A DNA stretch of 64,000 bases from Planctomycetaceae bacterium (GTDB lineage: Bacteria; Planctomycetota; Planctomycetia; Planctomycetales; Planctomycetaceae): the NCBI GenBank assembly GCA_019636285.1, contig JAHBXV010000017.1, positions 1 to 64,000 on the forward strand. Direction: 5' to 3'. How positions within the stretch are numbered: the first letter of the stretch is position 1; every line of letters starts with the position of its first letter. The notes under the pieces are model-generated. The model worked only from the letters and a program-made list of their open reading frames with translations, did not search any database and had not been told where the DNA came from. Shown here piece after piece: positions 36,871 to 45,708 of the stretch. A program made the translations under genes and the position numbers.

Positions 36871-38217
36871 CTATGCGGCGCTCGACAGCGTTCGGGCGAC
36901 GTCGGTTCGGTAGGCCGTCATGCCCGGCAGAAAGCCGACCAGCGTCGCCAACGCGAACAGGGCTGGAAACAGCACCAGTTCCACCGGTTCAAAGGCGAAG
37001 GGATCGACGAGAATCCCCGCCCGCGTTTCCACGATGGGAGCGGCGATGAAGACGAGGCCATGTCCCAGAAGCAGACCCAACAGACCGCCGCCGAGGCACA
37101 GGATCATCGATTCCAGCAGCACGATCGTGAAGACGTGGCTTCGCCGGGCTCCCAGCGCCCGCATGATGGCGATTTCCCGCTGCCGCGACGACATCGAGTT
37201 ATAGATACTCACGAAAATCCCGATCCCCGAGACAATCACGATCAGGGCGGTCAGAACCACCAGCAGCATTTTGATGCTCCCCAGCACGTCGACCAGCAGT
37301 TGCCGCATCGGCACGATGGGGTTCACGGCCTGGGCCTGCAATCCCTTCTTCAGTTCCCCCGCGATGAGCGGTGCTGCAAGCGGAGCTTTCGTCTGGATGA
37401 GAATCGACGTCACTTCCTTCTGCAGATCGCTGACGTCGTGAAAGTGCTCCTCGCCGGGAGCATGGTCGTGGTTTTCATGGCTGTATCGCTTTTCGAGCTT
37501 TGCGACCATCGCGTTCAATTCGTCTTCGGGAAGGGCCGGTTCGCCGAAGAACTCGCGTTCGCGGATGATCGCTTCGCGGAATGGTTTGTCGTGCCCGCTG
37601 ATGAGATAGAAACCGTCGAGGTTGACATACACGGTCTTGTCGTGCGGAGTTCCCGTCGCGGCGAGAACGCCCACGACGGTGAACTCTTCATCGTGGATAT
37701 GGCCGTCGGATCCACCATGGACGAGTTTCAGTTTTGTGCCGAGCCCCCAGCCATTATCGCGCGCGACTCTCGCGCCAATGACGGCGTCGAACGGTTTGCG
37801 GAGAAAGTCTCCCTTCACCTTGAAGGGCCGCCTGGGCGCGTAGTCGATCGCGAAAAATTCCCGGATCGTTCCGCAGATCGGAAATCCTCCCTTCTCGGTG
37901 GTGTCACCAAACGCGACGGGAATGGCATGGGCAACGCGGGGGTCGTCCTTCCACTTCTCGTAGTATCGCCACGGCAGATTCTCGATCGGAGGGCTGATGT
38001 GATAGACCGTGCTGAGGACGAGTTGCAGCGGACTTCCCTTGGGGCCGATAATCAGATCGTAGTTGATCGAATCCTGGCTGAAGGTGTTGTCGACAATGCC
38101 GTAGATGACGAGCACCGACACCATCAGCATCACGCCGAGGGCGATGCTGAGGCCGGTGAGCGTCGACGACAGCGACCGCTGCCACATGCTCTTCCAGGCG
38201 ATGGTCGCCAGATTCAT
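36871..38217 (-). CDS. ABC transporter permease, LolC/MacB (FtsX) type
   Basis: A 448-residue permease with the FtsX-superfamily layout: one membrane segment near residues 18-40 (LSIALGVMLMVSVLVIYGIV), a periplasmic MacB_PCD-like domain of about 250 residues, and three C-terminal segments (LLVVLTALIVIVSGIGIFVS, then REIAIMRALGARRSHVFTIV, then two more). The periplasmic part has a His-rich insertion (HENHDHAPGEEHFHD) that could bind metal. GGAG lies eight bases before the ATG. It overlaps the upstream ATPase gene by four bases (ATGA), so the two are co-translated. Family members extract lipoproteins or export peptides and macrolides; the substrate here is unknown. Confidence 0.88.
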   Translation of the reverse strand: MNLATIAWKSMWQRSLSSTLTGLSIALGVMLMVSVLVIYGIVDNTFSQDSINYDLIIGPKGSPLQLVLSTVYHISPPIENLPWRYYEKWKDDPRVAHAIPVAFGDTTEKGGFPICGTIREFFAIDYAPRRPFKVKGDFLRKPFDAVIGARVARDNGWGLGTKLKLVHGGSDGHIHDEEFTVVGVLAATGTPHDKTVYVNLDGFYLISGHDKPFREAIIREREFFGEPALPEDELNAMVAKLEKRYSHENHDHAPGEEHFHDVSDLQKEVTSILIQTKAPLAAPLIAGELKKGLQAQAVNPIVPMRQLLVDVLGSIKMLLVVLTALIVIVSGIGIFVSIYNSMSSRQREIAIMRALGARRSHVFTIVLLESMILCLGGGLLGLLLGHGLVFIAAPIVETRAGILVDPFAFEPVELVLFPALFALATLVGFLPGMTAYRTDVARTLSSAA

Positions 38218-38888
38218 TTCGCCGCTCCCGCGCGATTGAAGTTCGTCAACTGTTCGACGCGATCGAGTTGCTCGGCGACTTCGCCGGCATGCGTGACCAG
38301 GAGCAGCGAGACCGACCCTTCGCGACACGTTTCGCGAATGAGATCGAGGATGGTCTGCTGATTGGCCCGGTCGACACTGGCCGTCGGCTCATCGGCCAAC
38401 AGCAGTTTCGGTTGATTCGCGAGCGCCCGGGCGACGGCGACCCGCTGCTGCTCGCCGACCGAGAGCTGGGTCGGCTTGTGATGGAGCCGCTGGCCCAGTC
38501 CCACCCGTTCCAGGAGGACGGTGGCGCGGCCACGATCACTCGCTTTGCCGCCAAAGCTCATGCCCAGGAGAACATTTTCGAGAGCGGTGAAGGCTGGCAG
38601 CAGATTGAAGGACTGGTAGACAAAGCCAATTCGCTCGGCCCGCAACCGGTCGCGCGCGACCTCGGAGAGGCGGCAGATGTCGGTCCCGCCGATGCGGATT
38701 TCGCCCGAATCGACCCGCGTGATTCCTGCAATCGCGTTCAGGAGGGTCGATTTGCCGCTGCCGCTGGGGCCGATGAGGGCCACCTGCTCGCCAGTCGCGA
38801 CGGTGAACTCGGGAATGTCCAGCACGGTCATCGCGGCGCCATCAGGCGTGCGATACGCCTTGAGCACCTGCCGTAATTCCAATGACAT
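38214..38888 (-). CDS. ABC transporter ATP-binding protein, LolD/MacB type
   Basis: A 224-residue ATPase, standard length for LolD-type proteins. Walker A is GPSGSGKS, the signature is QLSVGEQQRVAVARAL and Walker B is LLLADEPTASVD, followed by LLVTHAGEVA. The sequence VYQSFNLLPAFTALENV is typical of the MacB/LolD subgroup. It pairs with the permease encoded immediately downstream (four-base overlap). The ATG at 38888 fits the family start (MSLELRQVLKAY); earlier in-frame starts run into intergenic DNA. Unlike LolCDE, only one permease gene is present, so the transporter is probably a homodimer of permeases. Confidence 0.92.
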   Translation of the reverse strand: MSLELRQVLKAYRTPDGAAMTVLDIPEFTVATGEQVALIGPSGSGKSTLLNAIAGITRVDSGEIRIGGTDICRLSEVARDRLRAERIGFVYQSFNLLPAFTALENVLLGMSFGGKASDRGRATVLLERVGLGQRLHHKPTQLSVGEQQRVAVARALANQPKLLLADEPTASVDRANQQTILDLIRETCREGSVSLLLVTHAGEVAEQLDRVEQLTNFNRAGAAK

Positions 38889-38974
38889 AAGGCACTTTTG
38901 TCGAAGATTGGGGGGCGGGGTCGCGAACCGTGCTGTGTTCCTCACCAGTGCTTTGGCACTGTGACAGATTGGGG

Positions 38975-39052
38975 TGGGTGCCACTGGCCCTGTCAGTGCA
39001 TCTTGTTATTGACAATCAACTTAAGACGCACTGGCGGAGCTAGTGGCACACG
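38975..39052 (-). repeat. interspersed double-hairpin repeat, copy E (degenerate)
   Basis: The arms 38975-38998 and 39029-39052 keep the family pattern with several changes (CACTGGCCCTGTCAGTG on the left, CACTGGCGGAGCTAGTG on the right); spacer 30 bases. Read on the minus strand it lies 74 bases after the stop of pcm, and the stretch AGTGTTTTGTCAGGGCTTGA before the arm resembles the leader of copies C and D. It is the most decayed complete copy. Confidence 0.8.
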
Positions 39053-39126
39053 AAAATCAAGCCCTGACAAAACACTGACAGCTCCGCACTCTAGTTCGCT
39101 GGTCGTCGCTTCGACAACCCTCGGAG

Positions 39127-39819
39127 CTACGTTGCGTCCTCGGTATCCGTTGGCGCGGCGTTCGCGTCGTCATCGGTCGTCTGGCCGTGTTCGCCGATCA
39201 GAGGGACAAATCGACACTCACACAGATCGCGCGTCTCGTAGCCATGCGGGGTTCGTTCGTAGACGCGGAGGGTCTGTCCCTTCGCCGACCCGACGGGGGC
39301 CACGAGCCGCCCTCCCTCCCGCAACTGACGGAGGAACGCCCCAATGGTCTCATTGGTCTCGGGCATGGCGGCGGTCACCAGGATGCCGTCGTAAGGAGCT
39401 TCGCTGGGCAGTCCCAGGGAACCATCGCCGAGAAACAGCCGAACATTGTCGATTCCCAGATCGGCGAACCGGGCGGCCGCCTGCTCCGACAACTCGCGAT
39501 GCCGTTCGATGGAAAGGATCTCCCTGCATAACGGGCTGAGAATAGCCGCCTGGTAACCGCTGCCGGTGCCGATCTCCAGCACCCGTTCCGTCCCGGTGAG
39601 TTCGAGCGCCTCGGTCATCATGGCGACGATCAGAGGCTGGCTGATCGTCTGGTCGCAGTCGATGGGGAGAGCCGTGTTGTTGTAGGCCACTGACTCTTGG
39701 CCGGCGGCGACGAATTTCTCGCGCGGAGTCTTCGCGATGACATCCAAGACCTGTTCGGAGGTGATTCCCTGGTCGCGCAGGGCTCTGAGCAGTTCTTCTT
39801 GCGGTGGATTGCTGGCCAT
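39127..39819 (-). CDS. pcm: protein-L-isoaspartate O-methyltransferase
   Basis: A 230-residue SAM-dependent methyltransferase that starts repair of isoaspartyl damage in aged proteins. The family motif ALPIDCDQTISQPLIVAMM is present (usual form LPIGxGQTISQPYIV), then the SAM-binding ERVLEIGTGSGYQAAIL, VRLFLGDGSLGLP and APYDGILVTAAMPE. The C terminus adds a Thr/Asp-rich tail. GAGGG lies shortly before the ATG. It may be the last gene of a minus-strand group with the two unknown genes upstream (123-base gap), and ends near repeat copy E. Confidence 0.93.
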   Translation of the reverse strand: MASNPPQEELLRALRDQGITSEQVLDVIAKTPREKFVAAGQESVAYNNTALPIDCDQTISQPLIVAMMTEALELTGTERVLEIGTGSGYQAAILSPLCREILSIERHRELSEQAAARFADLGIDNVRLFLGDGSLGLPSEAPYDGILVTAAMPETNETIGAFLRQLREGGRLVAPVGSAKGQTLRVYERTPHGYETRDLCECRFVPLIGEHGQTTDDDANAAPTDTEDAT

Positions 39820-39942
39820 GATGCCCTCTTTGAGGTGGTCTCAAAACCCTCTAGACGACCGGGGTCTCTCCCATTTTCGCGACCTTTTCCTGCCGCCAAC
39901 CGGTTTTTGAGACGTACTCTGGCAAATTCCCGCTGCCGGCCG

Positions 39943-40341
39943 TCAGGGTGAGATGCGATAGGCCTCGCGTTCAAAAGGATTGTCGCGGTAGGGGTCGGCT
40001 CCGCGCAGGTAGAGCACCAGCGAGGCGAACAAATACGCTGGCAGCATCAGCGGCCCCCACTTTTCGTACTGAACGACGTGGACCGCCTCGTGATCGCGGG
40101 CGATGTCGAGGGCGGCCGCCGTCTGCCCGAGAATGACGTGTCCCAGCGTCATCGCCAGTATGCCCGGCGCGGCGGGCAGATGGTCGAGAACCCAGGAGAT
40201 GCCTCCACCGTAAAACTCGAGAGTGCGTCCCCGTCGCTGCACGCGGCCGCCCGAGAGCAGGCCAGCCGCTCCGACCAAGAGGCCCAGCAGGGAATTCGGG
40301 GAGGCCCAGACGACTTTCAGACTGGTAGGCAGCCGTAACAT
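39943..40341 (-). CDS. small membrane protein with HExxH motif, unknown function
   Basis: A 132-residue protein. AAGGAG six bases before the ATG at 40341 decides the start. There are hydrophobic stretches at about 12-27 and 100-115, and between them RDHEAVHVVQYEKWG, with an HExxH motif, followed by NPFEREAYR near the end. The HEAVHVxQ...PFEREA pattern is found in small uncharacterised bacterial proteins (DUF4157-like zinc peptidase folds show a similar HExxH-Q), but this is a tentative link. It lies 32 bases after the membrane protein gene upstream on the same strand, so probably the same transcript. Confidence 0.6.
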   Translation of the reverse strand: MLRLPTSLKVVWASPNSLLGLLVGAAGLLSGGRVQRRGRTLEFYGGGISWVLDHLPAAPGILAMTLGHVILGQTAAALDIARDHEAVHVVQYEKWGPLMLPAYLFASLVLYLRGADPYRDNPFEREAYRISP

Positions 40342-40373
40342 AGTGGCTCCTTGTCTCTCACCGAAAACGCGTC

Positions 40374-41162
40374 TCACCGCGAACCGGCGGGCTCGGCGTC
40401 GGGCAGGTCGTCGACCTGGCCATCCCTCAAGTCGTCCACCAGTTCGGACGAGAAAGCTCCCGCCTTTTCGGCGAGTGCCACGCGCGCTTCGGCCGACGCG
40501 GGAAGATCGCCCGTCGCTCGCATGTCTTCCGCGACTTCCTCCTCGATCTGGTGGCGCTGCTCGGCAACGGCCTTGTCATACTGCCGCAGGACGTCGACCG
40601 CCTTGTCCCGCGAGGAGACCAGCCCGATGATGAGATATTGCGTGATCGCCAGTCCGTAAAAGATCCAGCCGATTTGCCCCGGCGGCAGGACCACGCAGAG
40701 GATGGCGAACACGGGAGAACTGCGATTGAGGTGCTGGCAGACCAGGCCGCGAACGAGTTCGGGGATGTACTTCAGCAAACTTCGCAAGAGGTTCTGACGG
40801 TCGATTTTCGGGGGGCGCGGACCGGGGTGAATGACCGAGAAGAGGGCCTGATCGGGCATCCCTTCGATCACCCCCAGCACCAGCAGGAGGCGGGTCAGCC
40901 ACAGCCACCAGGAGTCGGGCCGGACCCAGCGGAACAGATACGCCTCCATATTGGCCGACGCGACCAGCAGCAGCAGCGAACCGCGAATCCAGAGCTCGAG
41001 GTCTCGTTCGAGTTCGCGGTTGAGGGCCTGGACCTTGGCGACCCGGCGGACAAACAGGCGGAAGATGGGCACCGCCACGAACCCCAGAATCAGCCGTACA
41101 ACCGGCTTGATGAGCGGCTGCAAGAGTTGGGCGGGGAGCAGGAGTTGCAGAAGCTGGTTCAT
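40374..41162 (-). CDS. hypothetical multi-spanning membrane protein
   Basis: A 262-residue protein with about four hydrophobic segments (LIKPVVRLILGFVAVPIFR, LWIRGSLLLLVASA, WLWLTRLLLVLGVIE, then VFAILCVVLPPGQIGWIFYG) and a C-terminal acidic/Ala-rich cytoplasmic coil (DKAVAEQRHQIEEEVAEDMR). No family recognised. The ATG at 41162 begins MNQLLQLLLPAQ; reading further upstream to 41501 covers low-complexity repeats and is unlikely. It is the first gene of a minus-strand group with the HExxH gene and pcm. Confidence 0.65.
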   Translation of the reverse strand: MNQLLQLLLPAQLLQPLIKPVVRLILGFVAVPIFRLFVRRVAKVQALNRELERDLELWIRGSLLLLVASANMEAYLFRWVRPDSWWLWLTRLLLVLGVIEGMPDQALFSVIHPGPRPPKIDRQNLLRSLLKYIPELVRGLVCQHLNRSSPVFAILCVVLPPGQIGWIFYGLAITQYLIIGLVSSRDKAVDVLRQYDKAVAEQRHQIEEEVAEDMRATGDLPASAEARVALAEKAGAFSSELVDDLRDGQVDDLPDAEPAGSR

Positions 41163-41596
41163 GAAATGCCCGGTCGACGGACCACGGACGCCACGAAGTC
41201 GCCGTGTTGGTCCCCTCAGTCTAACAGGACAATCAGCGGAATGCTGAGAGCCAAAGGAAGTTGAGAGACGAGTGTCGAGTGTCGAGAGAAAAGCTGAAAG
41301 CGTTTCCGGGCGGGAGCCTGGGAACGAGACGCAGGGCAGCGCTCCCCTACGGGTCGCGGCTAATCTCAAATTGGCGGGTCGTTGCGAAATGAAGCTGATC
41401 CCTGACGGCTGCTTCTCGCTGGCTGCTGGTTGCTGGAAGCTGGCGGCTACCTGCTGGTGGCTGGCCGCTCCCCATGCCGCTAAACTACCCGCCATGTTCA
41501 TGGCCGCCGGGCGAGTGTTGAGCGCCGCGACTCCTCGCCCCCTCGATGCGTCGTCGTGAGTGTCTCCCCTTCAAGACCCCAGCGCAGTGGATCAAG
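41163..41596. other. divergent intergenic region with dispersed repeats
   Basis: 434 bases between a minus-strand membrane gene and ppc. Contents: a short GAGTGTCGAGTGTCGAG direct repeat (41268-41286), a unit of the CCTGGGAACGAG family (41309-41331), the GGGTCGCGGCTA repeat copy 2 (41332-41364) and a degenerate CTGGCTGCTGGTTGCTGG tract (41417-41465). No gene is seen. The promoter of ppc should be in the last 100 bases. Confidence 0.45.
41332..41364. repeat. GGGTCGCGGCTA repeat, copy 2
   Basis: GGGCAGCGCTCCCC followed by TACGGGTCGCGGCTAA matches the minus strand of copy 1 (26157-26190) and copy 3 (44762-44792). It follows directly on a CCTGGGAACGAG unit here. Confidence 0.7.
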
Positions 41597-44332
41597 ATGT
41601 CCGACCAGCGGCAGTTTCGCGAAGATGTTCGGCTGCTTCAGGAACTTCTGGACCAGACTCTTTCCGAGCAGTGCGGGGAAGAGCTTGTTCGTGAAATGCG
41701 GCAATTGCAGCAACTTGCCCGGGAAAGACGGTCGGGACTGCCGGGGGCGGAAGACCGGTTGATCGAACGCATCGCCGGGCTGTCGGAAGATATGCTGCGA
41801 CTGGTGGTCCGCGCGCTGAGCCTGGAATTCGATCTCGCCAATCTGTGCGAAGATCTGCAGCGCGTGCGGGTGCTGCGCGAGCGCGACGTCGAGCGGGGCG
41901 ATCAACCCGGGCGCGAAACCATTGCGGCCGCCGTCGCGCAATTGGCGGGAGACGGTTTGACCGCGGAGCGCATGCGCGCCCTGTTGTCACGTCTGGACGT
42001 CGATCTTGTTTTCACCGCACATCCCACGGAAGCCAAGCGTCGCGCGACGCGGCGCATTCTGCGGCGGCTGCGAGACGCCGTTCGGGGGCGGACCGATGCG
42101 GTGCGGCCGCGCGAACTGGCAGCGAATCGCGAGCAGCTTCTTGGCCTCTTAACGCTGCTCTGGCAGATCGACCCGATTCGCCCGAATCGCCCGACCGTGA
42201 TGAACGAAGTCGAACGCGGGCTGTTCTTCGTCGACGGGCTTTGGGAAGTCCTGCCGCGCATTCAGCAGGAACTGCGGGGAGCGCTCGCGCGGGCCTTCCC
42301 GGGTGAAGCGTTCGCCCCCGCCCGGTTTCTGAGATTTGGTTCCTGGATTGGCGGCGATCGCGACGGCAATCCTTTTGTGACAGCCGACGTGACGGAAAGC
42401 ACGCTGGCCCGGTTGCAGGCTGCCGCCGTCGAACGGCACCTGCGCGTCTGCCGCGAACTGTCTCATCTGCTGGTCATGTCGATCGCCACGGCCCCCATCG
42501 ATGATCGCCTGCTGACGGCGATGAATCGCCTGCTCGATCGATCGCCGGGGCTCAAGAGTCGCCTGGGAGACATTGCCGATGTCGAACTTTATCGCCGTTG
42601 GCTGGGGATCATCGAATCGCGACTGAAGGCCACGCTCGACGCCGGTTCAAAAGAAGACTCCCTCGCCTATCGCTCGGCCGATGAACTGCTGGCCGATGTG
42701 GACCTGCTCCGCGAGAGCCTCGTGGGGCACGGCGGCAACCGCATTGCCCGCTTGCTGCTGGACGACTGGACCGACCAGATTCGGACGTTCGGCTTGCAGT
42801 TTGCCGCCCTGGATGTCCGACAGGATTCGCGAGTCCATGTCGATGTGCTGACCGAATTGTTCCGCAAGCTGGGCGTCTGTGACGACTATTCCATTGCGGA
42901 CGAAGCGACGCGCGTGGAACTGCTGACCTCGCCGCACGCGACAGAGGTCGATCTGTCGGCGATCGCGGAATCGGACGCGGCGAAAGAGTGTCTGGCGCTG
43001 TTTCAATTGCTGGCCCGGACCGTCGATGCGGGGGGGAGCGATCGCCTGGGCGGTTTTGTGATCAGCATGAGCCATTACCCCAGCGACGTGCTGGCCGTGT
43101 TGTGGTTCTGGCAGTGGGCCTGGCGGCAGCAGGCACCGGACAAAGACCTGGCTTATCTACCGATCGTGCCGCTGTTGGAGACGATCGACGACCTGCGGCG
43201 CGGCCCGGCCATTCTTGAGCAGCTTTTCGCGGTTCCCGCGTATGCGTCGTACCTGCGCTCGCGTCCCGATGTCGCGCCCGCCCAGATGGTGATGGTGGGC
43301 TACTCGGACAGCACGAAGGACGGCGGCTATCTCTCGGCGAGTTGGGGACTGTTTCGCGCGCAGGACCGGCTGGCGGATGTCACGGCGAAGGCCGGGGTTC
43401 GGCTGGTGGTCTTCCACGGTCGTGGTGGAGCGCTGGGACGCGGCGGCGGTCCTGCGGCACGCGCCATTCTGTCCTTGCCCCCACGGTCGGTGGATGGTTC
43501 GCTCCGTATGACCGAGCAGGGTGAAGTGCTCGCTGAGCGTTATGACGATCCGCAGATCGCGCACCGCCACCTCGAACAGGTGACCTGGGCGACGCTGCTG
43601 GTGAGTGCCCGCTCGGCCGACAACACGCCGGATGGCTGGCCGCAGCTCATCGATCAACTTTCCGAGCGCAGCTACCGCCACTATCGCGAACTGGTGGAAG
43701 ACCCCGGCTTCCTGAAATACTTCGACCAGGCCACGCCGATCGGCGATATCGAACGGCTGCCGATCGGTTCGCGGCCGTCGCGCCGCCGGGAACGCAAGAG
43801 CCTGTCCGACCTGCGGGCGATTCCCTGGACGTTCGCGTGGACCCAGTCCCGTCATTTTCTGCCCGCCTGGTACGGACTGGGGACGGCGATTGTCGAAGCC
43901 GTGCAGGCCCAGCGGGACGACTGGTCTGTCTTCGAAACCATGTACCATCAGTGGCCCCATTTCCGGGCCACCATCGACAACGCGGCCCTTGCCCTGTCAA
44001 AGGCCGACCTCGCGATCGCGCAGCGCTATGCCGATCTGGTGGACGACGCCGAAGCAGGTTCGCGCGTCTTCGGCAAGATTCAGGAAGAATTCAACCGCAG
44101 CAAAGCAGCCGTCATGATGATCGCGAACGAGACGACGCTCCTCGCGTCGACGCCCTGGCTGCAGCAGTCAATCCACGAGCGCAATCCGTCGGTCGACCCG
44201 CTCAACCTGATCCAGATCGAGCTGACGCGGCGCCTGCGCTCGACGAATGACGAGCAGCAGGAAGAGCGGCTGCGGGCGCTCATTCGGCTGACCATTCAGG
44301 GGGTGGCGTCGGGGTTGCGAACGACGGGTTGA
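41597..44332 (+). CDS. ppc: phosphoenolpyruvate carboxylase
   Basis: A 911-residue enzyme of full length that adds bicarbonate to PEP to give oxaloacetate, replenishing the TCA cycle. Catalytic His is in VFTAHPTEAKRR (near residue 140); the other signature VMVGYSDSTKDGGYLSA and the glycine loop VFHGRGGALGRGGGP are intact. Asp/Asn allosteric residues near the C terminus are plausible: QEEFNRSKAAVMMIANE, and the end is VASGLRTTG rather than the usual RNTG. No strong Shine-Dalgarno precedes the ATG at 41597, but the earlier in-frame ATG at 41546 gives an abnormal N terminus. Single gene. Confidence 0.96.
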   Translation: MSDQRQFREDVRLLQELLDQTLSEQCGEELVREMRQLQQLARERRSGLPGAEDRLIERIAGLSEDMLRLVVRALSLEFDLANLCEDLQRVRVLRERDVERGDQPGRETIAAAVAQLAGDGLTAERMRALLSRLDVDLVFTAHPTEAKRRATRRILRRLRDAVRGRTDAVRPRELAANREQLLGLLTLLWQIDPIRPNRPTVMNEVERGLFFVDGLWEVLPRIQQELRGALARAFPGEAFAPARFLRFGSWIGGDRDGNPFVTADVTESTLARLQAAAVERHLRVCRELSHLLVMSIATAPIDDRLLTAMNRLLDRSPGLKSRLGDIADVELYRRWLGIIESRLKATLDAGSKEDSLAYRSADELLADVDLLRESLVGHGGNRIARLLLDDWTDQIRTFGLQFAALDVRQDSRVHVDVLTELFRKLGVCDDYSIADEATRVELLTSPHATEVDLSAIAESDAAKECLALFQLLARTVDAGGSDRLGGFVISMSHYPSDVLAVLWFWQWAWRQQAPDKDLAYLPIVPLLETIDDLRRGPAILEQLFAVPAYASYLRSRPDVAPAQMVMVGYSDSTKDGGYLSASWGLFRAQDRLADVTAKAGVRLVVFHGRGGALGRGGGPAARAILSLPPRSVDGSLRMTEQGEVLAERYDDPQIAHRHLEQVTWATLLVSARSADNTPDGWPQLIDQLSERSYRHYRELVEDPGFLKYFDQATPIGDIERLPIGSRPSRRRERKSLSDLRAIPWTFAWTQSRHFLPAWYGLGTAIVEAVQAQRDDWSVFETMYHQWPHFRATIDNAALALSKADLAIAQRYADLVDDAEAGSRVFGKIQEEFNRSKAAVMMIANETTLLASTPWLQQSIHERNPSVDPLNLIQIELTRRLRSTNDEQQEERLRALIRLTIQGVASGLRTTG

Positions 44333-44898
44333 TGGGGGGGAGAGTGGTTGGTGGGTCGTGGTTGGTGGTTGGTGAAAAGAAAGCGCGCGGGGGTGGCGCT
44401 GTCGCTCCGATTGGGGCGATGCGTCGGGAAGACGGGAATTTGGTCGCCGGGGTTCCCCGGCGGCCGGTTTTGAGGCCGGTCCGCCGGAGTTCCTGCTGCC
44501 ATCGATCAGGGTTTGCACTCGCGTGCGTTGATTGCCTGACGTCAGACTGCGCGCACGGAGTGCGCCTTCCCTGGGGAGGTCGTGGACATCCCCAGGAGGT
44601 TTGGGCCCTGATCCGGCCCGGGAGAGGATGCTTCCGGCGCGGGCGGTGGAAGCCGCTCGCGGGCTAGCTCGTTGCGTCCCCTCACTTGAAGCGGAAGTGG
44701 TGCGCCGTTTTTTGGAGGGGGGGACGCGGGGAGGGGGAGAAGGGGGGATGAGAAGATGAAAGGCAGCGCTTCCCGTTGGGTCGCGGCTAGGGAGGGGAAT
44801 GAGGTCGCGATTGGGCGGTTGAGTGTTTACGATCGGTTGGAGTGGCGGCTGAATGCCGTGACCCGTGTTCGCTTTCTGTTCAACGCCGTGAGGACGCC
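44333..44898. other. long intergenic region with low-complexity and repeat DNA
   Basis: 566 bases between ppc and the methyltransferase gene. It starts with a G-rich tract (GGTTGGTGGGTCGTGGTTGG and similar, 44344-44376) that could form G-quadruplexes, has a second G-run at 44714-44750, and then the GGGTCGCGGCTA repeat copy 3 at 44762-44792. No open frame here has a ribosome binding site and plausible composition. Confidence 0.45.
44762..44792. repeat. GGGTCGCGGCTA repeat, copy 3
   Basis: GGCAGCGCTTCCC followed by GTTGGGTCGCGGCTAG. It matches copies 1 and 2 with a few changes and has the same orientation as copy 2. Confidence 0.65.
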
Positions 44899-45690
44899 AT
44901 GCCTGCTCGTCGCTCTCGTACTCTGTTCTGTGTGGCGTGTGCCTGGCTGACGGGCGTGCTCGCGCTGCTGCTCCTCTTGGGGGGTGGTCAGCGGCTGTCG
45001 GCTGAAGAACCTGCCGAGAAATCTACCGCGGCGGCCCAGCGTTATGAGATCCGCAAGGATCACGATCCGAACGGGATCGGCAAATTTTATTTCGGCCGCG
45101 AGATCGCCCAGGTGATGTCGTTCCATGGCGCTCCCTGGCTGGAACGTCCGCAACGAGAAGAAGAAGAACGCCTGTCGCTCTTGGTTGACTCGCTCGAACT
45201 CAAGGCTGGTCAGTCGGTCGCCGACATTGGAGCCGGTTCGGGCGTCATCACGATCATGATGTCGCGCAAGGTGGGTGAGACCGGCAAAGTCCATGCCGTC
45301 GATATCCAGGAAGAGATGCTGGAACTGCTGGGCGACAAGCTCAATCAGCTTGATATCACCAACGTCAAACTCGTGCTGGGCGATGTGAAGACGCCCAAGC
45401 TGCCGCGCGGAGAGATCGACCTGGCCCTGTTGGTCGACGTCTACCACGAGCTGGAGTTTCCGTACGAGATGACGCTGGCGATGGCGAACTCGCTCAAGCC
45501 GGGCGGGCGGCTGGTTCTGGTGGAGTACCGCCGGGAAGATCCGCAGGTGCCGATCAAACTCATCCACAAGATGACGCAGGAGCAGGTCAAGAAGGAGCTG
45601 AGTCAGCCTGAGTTTGGCCTCAAGTGGTCCAAGACCATCGACACGCTGCCCCGGCAGCACATTCTGGTCTTTGAGAAGACCACCAAGTAG
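44899..45690 (+). CDS. exported class I SAM-dependent methyltransferase
   Basis: A 263-residue protein. The ATG at 44899 has GAGGA seven bases upstream and starts a signal peptide (LFCVACAWLTGVLALLLLLG, cleavage near RLSA). The mature part is a Rossmann methyltransferase: SVADIGAGSGVITIMMSR for SAM binding, VHAVDIQ as the acidic end of strand two, DLALLVDVYHELEFP and LKPGGRLVLVEYRRED. A SAM-dependent enzyme outside the cytoplasm is odd, since SAM is made inside; such exported versions recur in planctomycetes. Substrate unknown. It converges on the MfnF-like gene, with the CACAACCGGTTGTG repeat between them. Confidence 0.8.
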   Translation: MPARRSRTLFCVACAWLTGVLALLLLLGGGQRLSAEEPAEKSTAAAQRYEIRKDHDPNGIGKFYFGREIAQVMSFHGAPWLERPQREEEERLSLLVDSLELKAGQSVADIGAGSGVITIMMSRKVGETGKVHAVDIQEEMLELLGDKLNQLDITNVKLVLGDVKTPKLPRGEIDLALLVDVYHELEFPYEMTLAMANSLKPGGRLVLVEYRREDPQVPIKLIHKMTQEQVKKELSQPEFGLKWSKTIDTLPRQHILVFEKTTK

Positions 45691-45708
45691 CCCCGGCGAG
45701 CCTTGAAT

